The position numbers and the translations under genes were made by a program. The notes beneath the pieces were generated by a model. That model was not told the DNA's origin and ran no database searches. It saw nothing but the letters and a program-made list of their open reading frames with translations. Shown here piece by piece: positions 46,651 to 58,518 of a stretch of 64,000 bases of DNA. The DNA comes from Amborella trichopoda (Eukaryota; Streptophyta; Magnoliopsida; Amborellales; Amborellaceae): NCBI RefSeq assembly GCF_000471905.2, contig NW_006499435.1, forward strand, positions 5,420,017-5,484,016, written 5' to 3'. How positions within the stretch are numbered: the stretch's first letter is position 1; every line of letters begins with the position of its first letter.

Positions 46651-46694
46651 TACAATTGCAAGAGAACTGGGGATTTTGAATCCAAGGCTTTGTG

Positions 46695-47123
46695 TCAGCT
46701 ATCATCTGCATCACTTCCCCCTACTTGTGCTTCATGGCTCACCCAAAAGTTGGATCCATCAAAGTCTTCCACCTTTGGCCTGCTCATTATCAACAATCAA
46801 CAAAAAGCCAAGACTCACTAAACCTAAACCATTTGTAATATTTTCAAGAACCTCTAAAGTGCTAACCATTTTCTTAATCATACCTTTCTAATATGAACTT
46901 TCCTTCTTTGTGCTTCTGGCCCTTTTCATGGGCAACCAACTGAAACCAAATGAGCACATCAATTGCAAGCTCTTCAAAGTCAAAGCATAACAAGGAGGGA
47001 AGAACAAACTACTCACTATTTTATGATTAATTTTACCTCTCCGAGCGCGGGCGTGCATGTGCGTGTGTGTGTGAGATAGAGATCATTGAGTTTATGCCCT
47101 ATTCTTGCAGGTTCAATTGCCTG

Positions 47124-47160
<37 letters not shown>

Positions 47161-50100
47161 GGTCAGTCATCATGTCATTGGATACTTGGACCCAAATGGT
47201 AAAGACAATTGAACAATAGCATACTTTGGAATACGATAATTGTCACAATCTAAGAATAAGAATGAAAAAGACTGGCAAAACTGTTTAAAAACAAGTGCAA
47301 AGTGCCACAAAATTGTTGTATTTGTGATCTTACATATTTCCAGCCCACGATGGATCCACAACCAACGCAAAAGATGTCGGAGACGGTGTGCATTCCACTA
47401 GTCATCATCCGGTCTTCTTTCGGTCCAACGAAAACATTCACTCTGTCACGAAGAAAACATGAGACAAGACATAAAAAACTTGATCAAATGCTGCAGTGGC
47501 GATAATTTGATTAATTCAGTTGTTTTAGGGGGAGGCAAGGCAGGAATTATATCCATATATGAAACAAGAAATCATTTGTAGTTTCTTTCTCATTTAAGGA
47601 TCCATCTCAACACGTTTGTTCAGGACCCAAACCGCCGAGCTGCATTCGCTCCTGAATGAATGAATGAAAGGGGGTCGGCGACTCTTCTTTCTTTATGAAT
47701 GAACTCCAACACTTGAACAACATCTAGGTGTGTCAACAAGCCAAGCACACTGCTTGGCTAGCAATGAGCCAAGCATGAACAACATTTTGCTGCTCAACAA
47801 GAGAACCACAAGTCTCCACCAAGTAAGAAATGAGCTAAAAACTAGTAGCAATTTTCTTGGTACATAAATTAGAAGCCAATATGGGCCTCGAAGGTTTTTT
47901 TCTTCTTCTTCTCTAATAGTAGCTTGACATAATTCAGTGGCTGAAAAAACAGCCACCAGTTCAATATTTCCTTAAAACCTCACACTAACCAGAAGATAGA
48001 TCTAATCTAGACTAAGGAAAAGTTGAAATGTTCCGGAATCCAAATTACAGTAGTACTTTGTATAATTGGCTATTCCAGGGGAATCCATGTTTATAAATGG
48101 ATTTCTTTTGTAATATCAAACAGTACTAAATTCTTCTTATTTTACCCCTTGGTTTCAAATGTTTACAGCATGTTATCTTGCTGACAAATACCAGAGCTGA
48201 AATGTTCAGTAAACGTGCAAAGTGCATCTCTCATGTGATATGCAACTTGGTGTAGCAATGATAGCTCGAGGTATTTGTGGTTTCTCAGATTTCATCTAGA
48301 AATTTTCAGATGTTTTATTAATATTCTGAACAATTTCCTATTGTCCAATATTTTTTTATGTTGACATTTCCCATAAGAATCTCCATGAATAGTTCAGATC
48401 TCAAATGAATCATATGAAACATGAAGTTGCAGATTGGGGAATCTACTCTAGAAAAGAAGAAGAGAAAAAACACAGTTGCTCCTCAGATAGAGAAGGCAAA
48501 AATTTATCAACCAACATTTTCCATTCCACATTATGGCGATAATGGAATTGAAATAATAGACAATCAAGAAACTTACACTTTCTTGAAAAGATAAGCCTTC
48601 CCATGCCTGCAATGGAAGGACTGATAGAACACAACAGATCATAGTCAGATATTTATGACTAGATGTCCTTCACAAATACCAGCTTCCAAAAAATAAAAAT
48701 AGAAATCCGAAATATAATTTTTTCTGCACAATATAATGTTCAATATACAAAAACTTGTTATGTTCATTATGCAAAAACACACTCAGTCATTATGTTCTAA
48801 TTTTCTATGATATGAAGCAATGATACTTCTGACATGAATATAACTGTTTCTTTTAAAATTCAGTTGCATAATTGCCTTGATTATCTATAATCTCTCAAGA
48901 TCTACTGCACCAAAAATGGATGATGGTAAAAATGAGGCCAATAAATAATGGAATATGTATAAATTGAATATTTATGCTTTACAAATCAACCATAAAAGTC
49001 CTATAAATGATTAGCAAACTTTTCTAGGATATAAGGTGCTTTTCTAGGACATAAGGTGACTAATTAAAGCAATTATGTCATAGAGGAGCCATAATCACCT
49101 TAACTTTGGAATTTTTTTTTCTAAATTTTCTTGTTTGGGTTTAGGTTAAATGGATTACTCAGGCACTTGGATAAGAATAGCCATTTCTAATCTTACTGAG
49201 AAAAAAAGAAAAACAACATCTCACATGAAATAATAGCCAAAGTACAGGACACGCAATGTCAGATTGTTACTCTTCAAACCTTGTAGACATTTGAGGAGAC
49301 TTTTCTTTTTGAAAAAGTTCCAACAATTGCCATAAGAAAAGAAAAGAATTTCAAAAAGGAGAAGTATACAATAAGATTATTTACTTCTGATATGAAAAGA
49401 TCAAAATCACCCCTGGCTGTCAGATACAAAATTGGGCAGTTGGGGTCATCCTATTAACTATGTTTGACGATCTTCGTCAGGCTTTGTGCAGAGGAATTAC
49501 ACACCCCACCTGTCAAATTTTATATTGGACGGCTTGTGGTGTTTGTGGCCTTCGTGTACATAGTCAACGGTCTCATTGTATTTAGTCCCATTCAACAATT
49601 GACTTAGTAAATATCCAATAAGAGACATGGGCAAACTCGATGGCAGAGAAACTTACAAAAAACCAACCCAAGCCCAAAACAAATATCGAATTATAATAAA
49701 AAAGAAGCATTGAAATATCACTTGCAACAGACTTAGGGTCTAAGATGGAGGAGCATCCTTGCATTCAGCATAATAAATAGGGATAGCCTTATGAGTTGCA
49801 TCCTTGCTTTCACTTAGAAAAGGCTAAATTCAATTCCTTATGAGTTGCGTCCTTCCCATATCAATTAAAACCAACAATTAAGTAAAAAAATAAATAATGG
49901 AACAGGGGCTACTGCAATAGCCTTGCAATAGGGAAGCAGGCGAATGGGGTTTGAAGATGAAGTAAAAAGAGAGAAATGAATTTGGTCATCTCTCTCTCTC
50001 TAACCAACAATTAATTACATAAATAAGGGAACAGAGGCTACTGCAATAGCCTTGCAATTGGGAAGAAGGCGAATGGGGTTCGAAGATGAAGCAAGAAGAG

Positions 50101-50973
50101 AGCAATGAATTTGGTCATCTCTCTCTCTCAACCATTACTGGGGAAAGTATCTGAACAAAGGTTTCAACAAAGAAGAGTACGAATTGGGCTTGAGCAATTT
50201 GAGGCAAGCTATAGGTGAAAGATATAAATGTCAACATACTAGTTAAAATTCAATGCCTCTTTCTATTTTCAGTGGCAAAATAAATAAGAAAATTTCACAT
50301 GAACTCAGGAAAAAAAAAAGCCCAGAACATACAAATAGAACTACAAAATAAAATAAAATAAAAAAGAAAAGAGCACATTGGTTAAAATAAAATAAAAAAG
50401 AAAAGAGTATAACAAATGGTTACTCACCATTTAATGTCTCATAAATTTTTAATATTGAAATTGAACAATTAACTTTGTGCAGTGTAATCTCACACGGTTA
50501 ATAGAAGATCTTTTTTTTGGAATAAAATTCATAGAAGGTCTTGATTATATGATTTGAAACAATGGAATTGATGGTTTTTATTTTTGTATTGAAACCCAAT
50601 AAACTTTTTTAGAGAGAGAGTTTCCAAATCCTAAACCAGTCCAAAGGATAGATCTAGAGAGAGAGAGAGAGGAATCATGCAAATGTAAACGAAAAAGACC
50701 ACAAAATAGATTTCACATGATCTATTTTTAATGACTCCCTCCTCAAAATTTTTACAAGAAATGTAAAAACAAATCAATAAACCAAAAATTGCCCTTGCAC
50801 TATAATCAAAACCCAAATTTGTAAAAGAAAAAGAAAAAGAAAAAGGAGTTGAGGGTGTAGAGAGAGAAAGATTGCACCTTTGATTCAATGTCCTCGCACA
50901 GAGCGAGATGGGTTCGACAGTGCTTGCAAGCGTAGATCCTACCGTCCAAATGAATCAGATAAAGCCTACCCAT
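46695..50973 (-). CDS. Protein yippee-like (5 exons)
   Basis: Yippee/YPEL proteins are small, strongly conserved zinc-binding proteins with a cereblon-like fold; their role in plants is poorly defined. Exons on the minus strand: 50973-50878, 48620-48577, 47442-47334, 46939-46884 and 46779-46695, in total 390 nt and 129 aa. All four introns are GT-AG and the phases close. The zinc ligands are two CxxC pairs, C16/C19 ([10 protein letters not shown]) and C72/C75 ([13 protein letters not shown]). [12 protein letters not shown] comes from the 44-nt exon 2, and the C-terminus [11 protein letters not shown] ... [20 protein letters not shown] is typical of plant members. The ATG at 50973 gives the standard MGRLYL start. 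Intron 1 (2.26 kb) holds a 133-bp tandem duplication and a MITE. It is full length with no visible defect and is convergent with ATE1. Confidence 0.93.
47125..47158 (+). repeat. CT microsatellite in Yippee-like intron 3
   Basis: About 17 CT dinucleotides; on the coding strand this is a GA run. Confidence 0.95.
49355..49590. mobile_element. MITE, AGGGATTGT family, in Yippee-like intron 1
   Basis: Degraded copy with the family landmarks: ACAATAAGATTATTTACTT and GATATGAAAAGATCAAAATCACC at the left, and TTTGTGGCCTTCGTGTACATAG with CGGTCTCATTGTATTTAGTCCC at the right. It reads like the copies at 34931 and 46096. Confidence 0.5.
49870..50130. repeat. 133-bp tandem duplication in Yippee-like intron 1
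   Basis: Two copies start with ACCAACAATTAA at 49870 and 50003. Both contain GGCTACTGCAATAGCCTTGC and end in TTTGGTCATC followed by CT repeats. Identity is high (a handful of substitutions), suggesting a recent duplication. Confidence 0.85.
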
Positions 50974-51276
50974 TTCAAGAAACAACAAAAAAACACACTT
51001 TCTCTCTCTAAAAACCCTCTATCAAGGAGCCATGATATGGAGAAGAGCGAGAAAAACAACTCTCCTGAGTCAAGGATCGGGAATCAAATAGAGTGTAAGC
51101 GCAGTATACCCTATCCAGAGAGAGACTAATGGGACAAGTAAGACTTACAAATGGAGCCAATGATTGCTATAGAAGCGATTGCCAAATAATATCTGCGAAA
51201 ATGTAGAGAGAGAGACAAAAGAGAAAGGTGTTGAAGACTTCGGAGACATTTATACAGTAACAATTAAGTATTATTA

Positions 51277-51795
51277 CAGGGATGGCAACGGGTCGGGTTG
51301 GGTACGAAAAGTGACATGGGACCCGGACTGGCAAGACCCGAATTCATCGGACTCAGACTTGGATCCAAAAAAAAAAAAAGAAGTGAAATAAGGATATTCC
51401 CGATGCGAATTAGGTCCTTTTGTACCCCGTCTTCAGAGAAAAAAGAGACGGATCGATCCATTCATCGTATCCTAATTGGGATTGACGGGGCTTGAACCCG
51501 CGGCTTCCACCTTGATAGGGCGGTGCTTTGACCAATTGTACTACAATCCTAAAAAAATGAGATATACAGCCTACATATTTGGTACTGGAACCTCGACCTG
51601 AATTCACCAGACCCACACCTGGACCCAACACAAAAATTAAATTATATATACTTAATTATGTTTAAATATATTTCATAAAGTAGGACCCTACAAGTATTAC
51701 CGGACTGAGATCTGATCCGTTGGATCCAATTTTTTGACCCATAACCGGACCTGGATCGGGTTTACCTCTCGGATCTTGGTCCATTGCCACCCCGA
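51277..51795. mobile_element. hAT-like element interrupted by plastid DNA
   Basis: The left end CAGGGATGGCAACGGGTCGG mirrors the right end, which read inward is CTCGGGGTGGCAATGG. Both ends lead into GGATCC/GGACC-rich subterminal DNA. Such CAGGG/TAGGG termini are typical of hAT (Ac/Ds-like) elements. The centre (about 51395-51556) is plastid-like and interrupts the repetitive GACCCGGA/CCTGGACCC tracts, which appear on both sides of it. No transposase is present. Confidence 0.5.
51478..51550 (-). pseudogene. Plastid-type trnD (tRNA-Asp) pseudogene in a nuclear plastid insertion
   Basis: On the minus strand the 73 bases follow plastid trnD-GUC closely: TAGTACAATTGGTCAAAGCACCGCC, then the anticodon arm, then GCGGGTTCAAGCCCCGTCAATCCC. 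The anticodon loop reads CTATCAA where plastid trnD has CTGTCAA, so the anticodon is AUC rather than GUC. The first acceptor base is A, breaking the first pair. Flanking bases on the left (GACGGATCGATCC and neighbours) also look plastid-like, giving an insert of roughly 160 bp. It is a NUPT, or plastid DNA passed through the mitochondrion. It is not expected to be functional. Confidence 0.8.
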
Positions 51796-52701
51796 GTACT
51801 AAAAAAGTGGTTTGACAAGGCTGCAACCCTGTCAAAATAAGTAAATAATCACTTTATAACTCATCGAAAATTGTCAGTTAAGCATTGGAAAACCGTTATG
51901 TCGATCATCCCAACTTTAACATTAGCGTTTTGAAAACAAATTAGGATTCCAAACTCTAAAACTATTATATCTTGTAACAATTATCTAGACCGTCCATGTT
52001 ATCTTAAAAATAAGTGTTCATCCATGTTATCTTAAAAATAAGTGTTCATATATCTACAAGATTTCTAATTTTTTTTAGTTTCAAATTTTATTGTCCGCGT
52101 TAAAAATTGATTTTAAGTCCATCATATAAATTTCCATAGCCAAAAGTAGTTTTTGGACAAGAATTTGAGGTTTTGGCTTTTATTTTGTCTTCATAAGCCC
52201 AGGTAATGTAAAAACCTCACCCACTGAGTAATGATGTAAAAGGAGAGAGGCAAAGGCATCCAAGAGCTAAGAAATCATACGCATTATAGAGAGATAAAAG
52301 GGGGTTGTCGAAGACTTTCAATCCAAGATAGAGGAAGAGAGAGAGAGGGATTGATGGAGATGGAGAGGGGTTGTCAACTTATCCTAGACAATGAATAATG
52401 ATGCTCTTACTACATAGAGACTACACCGAGATTCAAAGAGACAGAAGGGATTGAGCATATTTACATATACTAAAAAAAATTGTGAAAATAGACGGTCGAG
52501 ATAATTTATTACAAGATATAATATTTTAAAAAATTGAAAATTTTTTTTATGTCTATGCATCTTGGACCCTATTCTTTTTTTTGGGTAGAGTAAGAGTTAA
52601 CTTTTTTGAAGGTATCAGTGGAGTAGTATTAGTGGTGAGAATGAAATCCACAATGTGATGATTAGGATGTGGGGTACTACTACCACGACCTTGTGCCTTT
52701 T

Positions 52702-52732
<31 letters not shown>

Positions 52733-53708
52733 GAAGAGAAAGATGATCAAATTGGAGTGCTTTTCAATTCCTACATCAAAAAACACTGTAGTAGAGGAAT
52801 TTTTAGAGGCACTTTGCTTTACTATAATATGGTCGACACCTTATATAATTTTTTCTTTAATAAAAAGTTACTTTAAAATAAATCACTCAAGTTCGAGGGA
52901 GATTTTCACTATGTAAAGTTCTCACGTGTATGGGAAGGGGATAGAGAGAGAGAGAAATTGTCAGTTTTCATGCAGAGGTAGAAAGAAAGTTTAATTTAAA
53001 ATTTAAATAAGATGTCTTATTTAGATTGATTAGATAGTTGAGAGTGAGCTAATAACAATGTTATGTGCTAGACTAGTTATTCTTGTCCATTCTTAAACAA
53101 TGTGTAATATGGTTTTCGGCTCATTTCCTACCGGTATTTAAAATATCAGGCCAATCAGGTGAACTAGCCTTCCAGAAATCCAATCTAATCGGTAATATCA
53201 GACTGATTCTCTAGTATGAGAATCGATTCCTAAAAATAATAAATTAATTAATAATATAATATGTAGGAACTAAGGGATTAGGTAGATCTGGAATGCCCGG
53301 TTCCTGCTAGACTCACTCGGTGCCCTAATGAAACTAGTTAAATTAGATAAGTTCCAACTTCTAACAAGGAATCAGATCGGTGGAGTTGATTCCCAATCTA
53401 GATTGGCGAATTTTGAATCACAATTTCCAGCCGACTACTAATTCTCAAAGACATAAAACTTTAGTGTGTCAAGACCAATAGGGATTTCGAGAGCCAAAAA
53501 TGGGTATGAATATAAAATGCAAATTTGAAATGCGGATGCGGAGTTAACATGTACAATTATATAGGGTTCATATTAGATAGGGATTTTTCTCTAGAAGGAG
53601 CTTTAAATTTTTGAGAGGTGGATTGCGGTTAAACGTAGATATTTATATTTTTAAAATAATAAATATATGTATTTGTGGAAAATTGGTCATTTAGACACGA
53701 TATATCTG

Positions 53709-53840
53709 TATACTATTAAGGGAGAGAGATGATGGAGGGCTTTGATTGCTTGTAAAGAGAGAAATCAGGAATGGTATACTATTAAGGGAGAGAGATGATG
53801 GAGGGTTTTGATTGCTTGTAAAGAGAGAAATCAGGAATGA
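53709..53840. repeat. 66-bp tandem duplication
   Basis: Two almost identical units (53709-53774 and 53775-53840), each starting TATACTATTAAGGGAGAGAG and ending AAATCAGGAATGG or AATGA. Confidence 0.9.
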
Positions 53841-53956
53841 ACTCCTCATGCAACTCACAGACCCTACACAAAAGGCATAAATCCTGCTAACCAAATTTAT
53901 TACTGCCTGCTTCACTTGTGGGGAGTTTAAGAAGCAAATTTCTTTGTGTTCTTTTA

Positions 53957-54351
53957 AAAATGGAAAAAGTTTATATAAGGATGCTACCTTATAATGTAGA
54001 ACTACGAATGCCTCTAAAAAATCCATCGGAAAAGGTAGTTTTAATGTTGAAAAGCCCTTTGATTGATCATCTCGCCATAGAGATGTATGACTATGAAAAA
54101 TAAAAAGATTTTAAGTCTCAAAAATAGTGCATTTTATAAAATATTATCTACACCGTCTATTTTCAAGATTTTCATATGTTTATGGATCTACTAGATTTTA
54201 ACCATTTTTAAAATTTTAAATTTTATAATTAGATATAAAAATAGATTTTGAGATAATCCTCAGAACATTTTACATCAAAATTATATACCATGATAAAATT
54301 TGAAGGCGCACCTAGCTCTACATATGCATCTGTATGCAAACTGCACCCTTT
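53957..54351 (+). mobile_element. MITE, GGTTGCAACC family
   Basis: About 395 bp starting AAAAAGTTTATATAAGGATG and ending with GGATGCA-like DNA and TGCAAACTGCACCC. The interior (ATCCATCGGAAAAGGTAG, TTGATTGATCATCTCG, CACCGTCTATTTTCAAG, GATAAAATTTGAAGGCGCAC) is shared with copies at about 13307-13692, 19563-19936, 45674-46078 and 55052-55505. Terminal sequences are inverted with respect to each other (GGTGCA.../...TGCACC). It is non-coding. Confidence 0.7.
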
Positions 54352-55051
54352 AAAAATTAGGCTAGTATTGGGTCCACTGCATGTACACGAGAACCTTTTC
54401 ATGGTTCATATTAAACTTAGCCTCATCTAGGGGTCAAATTTTATTTTTATTTTATTTTAAATTTTAATTTAAAAATTATATTTTCTGAAATTTGAGTTTT
54501 AATTTTATATTATAAAAATAATAAAAATATTTTGAACAAAAAATATTGACCAAAATATAATTAAGAAAATTTGATAAATGTTATTTAAATTATTTTTATT
54601 TTTTTATTTAGTCCTCTTTATAAAAAGGAATTTATATATCCAATTTTAGATAAATAAAATATTCAAATAAAAATAAAATAAAAATAAAAATAAAACATTA
54701 AAGTAACTTTTAGCTAGTAAATTTTGCCTTGTGAAATTTCAACCATTGCAGGGTTGTGCACCCTTTCAACAGTCCACATGATGCGGACAAAATACTTTTT
54801 CTGAAAAAGTTTTTATTATATTCTAATTTATTGTAAAATTATGATAAATTATTGGAAAATCATTTTCCCTATAATTTAAATAAAATTTATAGGTATTTTA
54901 GGAATTTTTTTTGGGTTTTTTGAGAAAGTCTTAAATGTATTTGAGGGTTCTTTGGTCATTTTTCATCCAAAAAAAAGTATTGTGCACCGTCCCCCTACCA
55001 ACAAGCTTTTCACCGCTTTTTCATATGCACTTTCGGCTAGCCAAACGAATA

Positions 55052-55505
55052 AGGAAAAAGTTTATATAAGGATGCAACCTTATAATGTAGAATTACGGAT
55101 GCACCTAAAAATCCATTGAAAAGAAGGTAGTTTTAATGTTGAAAAACTATTTGATTGATCATCTAGACAAAAATCCATTCGAAAAAAGTAGTTTTAATGT
55201 TGAAAAACCTTTTGATTGATCATCTAAACATCGAGATGTATGACCACAAAAAGAAAGATTTTAAATTTCAGAATAGTGCATTTTACAACATATTATCTAC
55301 ACCGTCCATTTTCAAGATTTTCATATGTTTATAGATCTACTTGATTTTAACCATTTTTTAAATTTAAAATTTTATAATTAGATATAAAAATAGATTTTGA
55401 GATAATCCTAAGAACATTTTACATCAAAATTATATACCATGATAAAATTTGAAGGCGCACCTTACCTCTACAGCTACGGATGCATCAGTATGCCAACTGC
55501 ACCCA
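55052..55505 (+). mobile_element. MITE, GGTTGCAACC family, with internal 61-bp duplication
   Basis: Close copy of the element at 53957 but about 60 bp longer. The segment AAAATCCATT...GATTGATCATCTA is present twice (about 55108-55168 and 55169-55229). The ends match the other copies. Confidence 0.7.
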
Positions 55506-56479
55506 TCAATCAAATAATAACCAAATCTCGGTTGCACGATAAAAAACTAAATTGGACTTAAAAACCTCATCACGAACATTACAATATTATAAAATTGGTG
55601 AGCGGTTCGGTCTAATCAAATATGGTAGAATCGTAAATTAAACCTAACTTTTAAAATACAAAAATATAAAAAATAATTTTAAAATATTTATCTAGTAAAA
55701 ATATAGTGCCCACCTTTGTTTAGTTAGTTGAATTGTACAAAACCTGCCGATTCACTAGCCAAAACTAGCAAAATTTCAGTTTTCAACCAAACCCAATTTT
55801 TGCTTAGTATCAAACCAGCCATAACAATAATTGGTATTAAGATAAGTCGGTCTGGTCTAGTTTTGATTCGAGGCTGCAATAGGCCTTCAGATCTATTCTC
55901 ACCCCTGATATGGAATTTGAAGCTCCAAAAATAAATATAGATCAAACACATTTGTAAAGGAATAAGTCTAACCAATAGATAACAAAATACAATATTTCAA
56001 AGGCTATTTTTTTCAAATCCATAAATTTTGAGGTCGAGATGATTATTTTGATTGCATTTTTTGGCAGGCTTTTTGAACGACGGCTCATTTTACGTAAAGC
56101 CCAGGACTTAAACTTTTCCTTTCCCATATTTGAATCCCCAGAAAATAAATGGAAGTTATTACTATCATTTTTTTAGGCTAAGTTTTTTTATTTTTTATTT
56201 TTTATTTTTGGCTGATTTGGTTGAAATTTTACTAGTAATTTGGTTGAATCTCAGATCCCAACGACCAATAAGTTCTTCATTTTATCTCTTTTGAAGACAA
56301 TATCAAAATTTTAAGTTATTTTGTTTTGTTTTATTTCCTAATTTTGGAACCTCAAATACTAACAAATGAAAGCATCCATGCTAACAAATGAAAGCATCCA
56401 TGTAAATTCAACCCCATGAGATAGTGCATTCATCACTCTCATGTCGTCCTCGTCTGTGGAGAATGATTTCTGCTTTTTG

Positions 56480-56483
<4 letters not shown>

Positions 56484-56570
<87 letters not shown>

Positions 56571-56654
56571 TAGAGTAAGTAGTAAGTAAGTAACGTAACG
56601 TAACGTAACGTAAGTAACGTAACGTAACGTAACGTAACGTAACGTAACGTAACG
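56484..56654. repeat. GA microsatellite followed by a GTAAC pentanucleotide array at the gap edge
   Basis: About 40 GA units (56484-56565) pass through GTAGAGTAGA and GTAAGTAAGTAA into a run of GTAAC units that stops at the N block. A further GA run resumes just after the gap (56844-56862). Confidence 0.9.
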
Positions 56655-56840
56655 NNNNNNNNNNNNNNNNNNNNNNNNNNNNNNNNNNNNNNNNNNNNNN
56701 NNNNNNNNNNNNNNNNNNNNNNNNNNNNNNNNNNNNNNNNNNNNNNNNNNNNNNNNNNNNNNNNNNNNNNNNNNNNNNNNNNNNNNNNNNNNNNNNNNNN
56801 NNNNNNNNNNNNNNNNNNNNNNNNNNNNNNNNNNNNNNNN
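56655..56840. other. Assembly gap (186 N)
   Basis: Unknown bases flanked by low-complexity repeats on both sides, so the true length and content are uncertain. Confidence 0.99.
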
Positions 56841-57200
56841 AGATGAGAGAGAGAGAGAGAGACTTTAAATGTAAAATCCAATGATAGAATTGTGACATCC
56901 ACAATTAAATCTAGCATGCCACCTTTGGCAATTAACCTCATCAATAAAATGTATTCTCCACATGCGAGAGAGAGTCTTTTATCTTGGCTGGAGAGAGAAA
57001 GAGAGAGTTTCTTCAATGAATCAAAATCCAATAATTCAATTATTAAATATCACAATACAATTCAAAAATAGAACCTTTCTCCATTAATCTCAAAAAAAAT
57101 ACAGGCAAAATTGCTGAACTTTATCAGAACTACCTCCCTCGAATTGAACCAATCTTGAAAACTATAATGGAGATTCAGATGGGCTTGGTCCATGGCTACA

Positions 57201-58518
57201 TCAATATGATGAAATCCTTCCTTCTGGTATCCTTCTTTCTACTTTGCAAGCTCTTTCCGGTGGCCAAATTATGCAGACTGCCCTCCCTTGAATTAGACCT
57301 AATGGGATCTAAAATCACAGTAACACAATGACAAATGATTCTCAATTCAGAAGCAAGAAAATCAACATGTTAAAGCCAAGTTTCAAAAGTGACTTGTAAC
57401 ATTCTGAATGCTTTGCATTTCGCAAGTGAGCAATGAATTCTAGTTTAAATTCAAATTTTGGTCTAGAAAAATCAGGGATGGCCTTACAAAAACAAAATAA
57501 AGAATGGGTGTTGCAGTATATTCATAATTCAGCCTTGGGAAATAAACTCACCAGAAAATTATAGAATGGAAAAGGAATAAACTAGGCAAAATTAAACCAC
57601 AATACCGGTCCAAATGTCCTCGAATCTAAGCTAGAAGCAGCATTATCACCCTCGACCCAGCAATGACCTACAGGAATCTCGATTATCTCATATGTCTCGG
57701 GCACCTTCATCCAATCTCCTGGTAAGGCTATCAATCGCTTAATGCAGGTCTCCTTGTAATTGGATGGGGACCTATATAACAAGGGAAAAGATTCTATGAG
57801 GTTATAGCAACAGAATAAGCTCAGCTCTAAAGCATCAATGCTAGAGGGATTTCTTGGGCTGAAATTTTGCACATCTTTGATTCAAGAAATAAACAATTTA
57901 AAAAAAAAAAAAAACAGAAAAAGAAGAAGAAGATGAATTGAGTTTGAGCTCTTGAAGGCCCGGATCCACCGTTTACCAGCATACAGACTGCATTCATAAA
58001 AGATGGCAGACTCATTTTCCCCCTTTTCTTGTGCGAATACAATTTCTCATTATTATCTATTATTATTTTGATCCCCTAGATGATTTACATGTGTGCAAAA
58101 TGTGGGGTCCAACATAGCCATACTTTTTAAACTGGTTTATAGCATACGCCGGTTGGCTTATAAGAGTTGACTACCAAAAAGCATCGGAACACATCTATAA
58201 TACAAATTCTGTTCATCCCTTATCCCAAAGACTACTTTGAATTGAAGAGAAAAGCAAAATGAGAAAGATGGGGATTTACTTGAATACCACAATGTCACCA
58301 TGAGAGAACTCGTATTTATCAAGGCAAAATTTCTCCAGTAAAACCTGATCACCTTTCAACCATCCCATCAAGGTTGTAGATCCTGGTGTCAAGGTTGGGT
58401 GCATGGACATTCCATTGATGGAAACAATGCTTGCAAATCGATCAGAAACGGTGATGCCTATTAGTGCTCCAGTTGCTACCTTCTTTGTTAGGAACCACAA
58501 AAAATTCCATGTCCCCAT
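57201..58518 (-). CDS. IMP2: Mitochondrial inner membrane protease subunit 2-like (S26 signal peptidase, 3 exons)
   Basis: IMP peptidases are membrane-anchored serine/lysine proteases that remove sorting signals from proteins delivered to the mitochondrial intermembrane space. Exons on the minus strand: 58518-58280, 57771-57606 and 57308-57201, in total 513 nt and 170 aa. Both introns are GT-AG with matching phases. An N-terminal hydrophobic stretch follows MGTWNFLWFLTKK. The S26 motif NGMSMHPT places the nucleophile at S38. The general base is K91 in CIKRLIALPGDW. The conserved box GHCWVEGDN...SLDSRTFGP runs directly into IPLGLIQGRA and IIWPPER in exon 3. MGTxNFLW is the usual family start, so the ATG at 58518 was chosen; a CAG immediately before it could be a 5'-UTR splice acceptor. 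The length fits plant IMP2-like proteins. The C-terminus (RRIPEGRISSY) is less conserved. A functional complex normally also needs IMP1, which is not in the window. Confidence 0.88.

Larger units (their letters stand above)
44549..46694. other. Spacer between convergent ATE1 and Yippee-like genes, filled with MITEs
   Basis: No gene is seen. The first part is CT-rich and is the likely ATE1 3' UTR. Three MITE copies follow end to end: about 45362-45670 (plus orientation of the GGTTGCAACC family, degraded), about 45674-46078 (opposite orientation of the same family) and 46096-46335 (AGGGATTGT family). A GA microsatellite lies at 46620-46648. Confidence 0.65.
51796..57200. other. Repeat-rich intergenic region with assembly gap
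   Basis: No gene is supportable between the Yippee-like promoter side and the IMP2-like gene. It contains a MITE copy at about 51807-52216 (also seen near 1760 and 13940), a 66-bp tandem duplication (53709-53840), MITE copies at 53957-54351 and 55052-55505, AT-rich DNA at about 54430-54720, GA and GTAAC arrays, and the N gap. Confidence 0.6.

Noticed and set aside
51478..51550. Functional nuclear tRNA gene
   Set aside because: The sequence is plastid-type trnD with an altered anticodon and a broken first acceptor pair, so it is called a pseudogene.
56359..57031. ORFs of 181 and 207 aa across the N block
   Set aside because: They consist of translated Ns and GA/GTAAC repeats.
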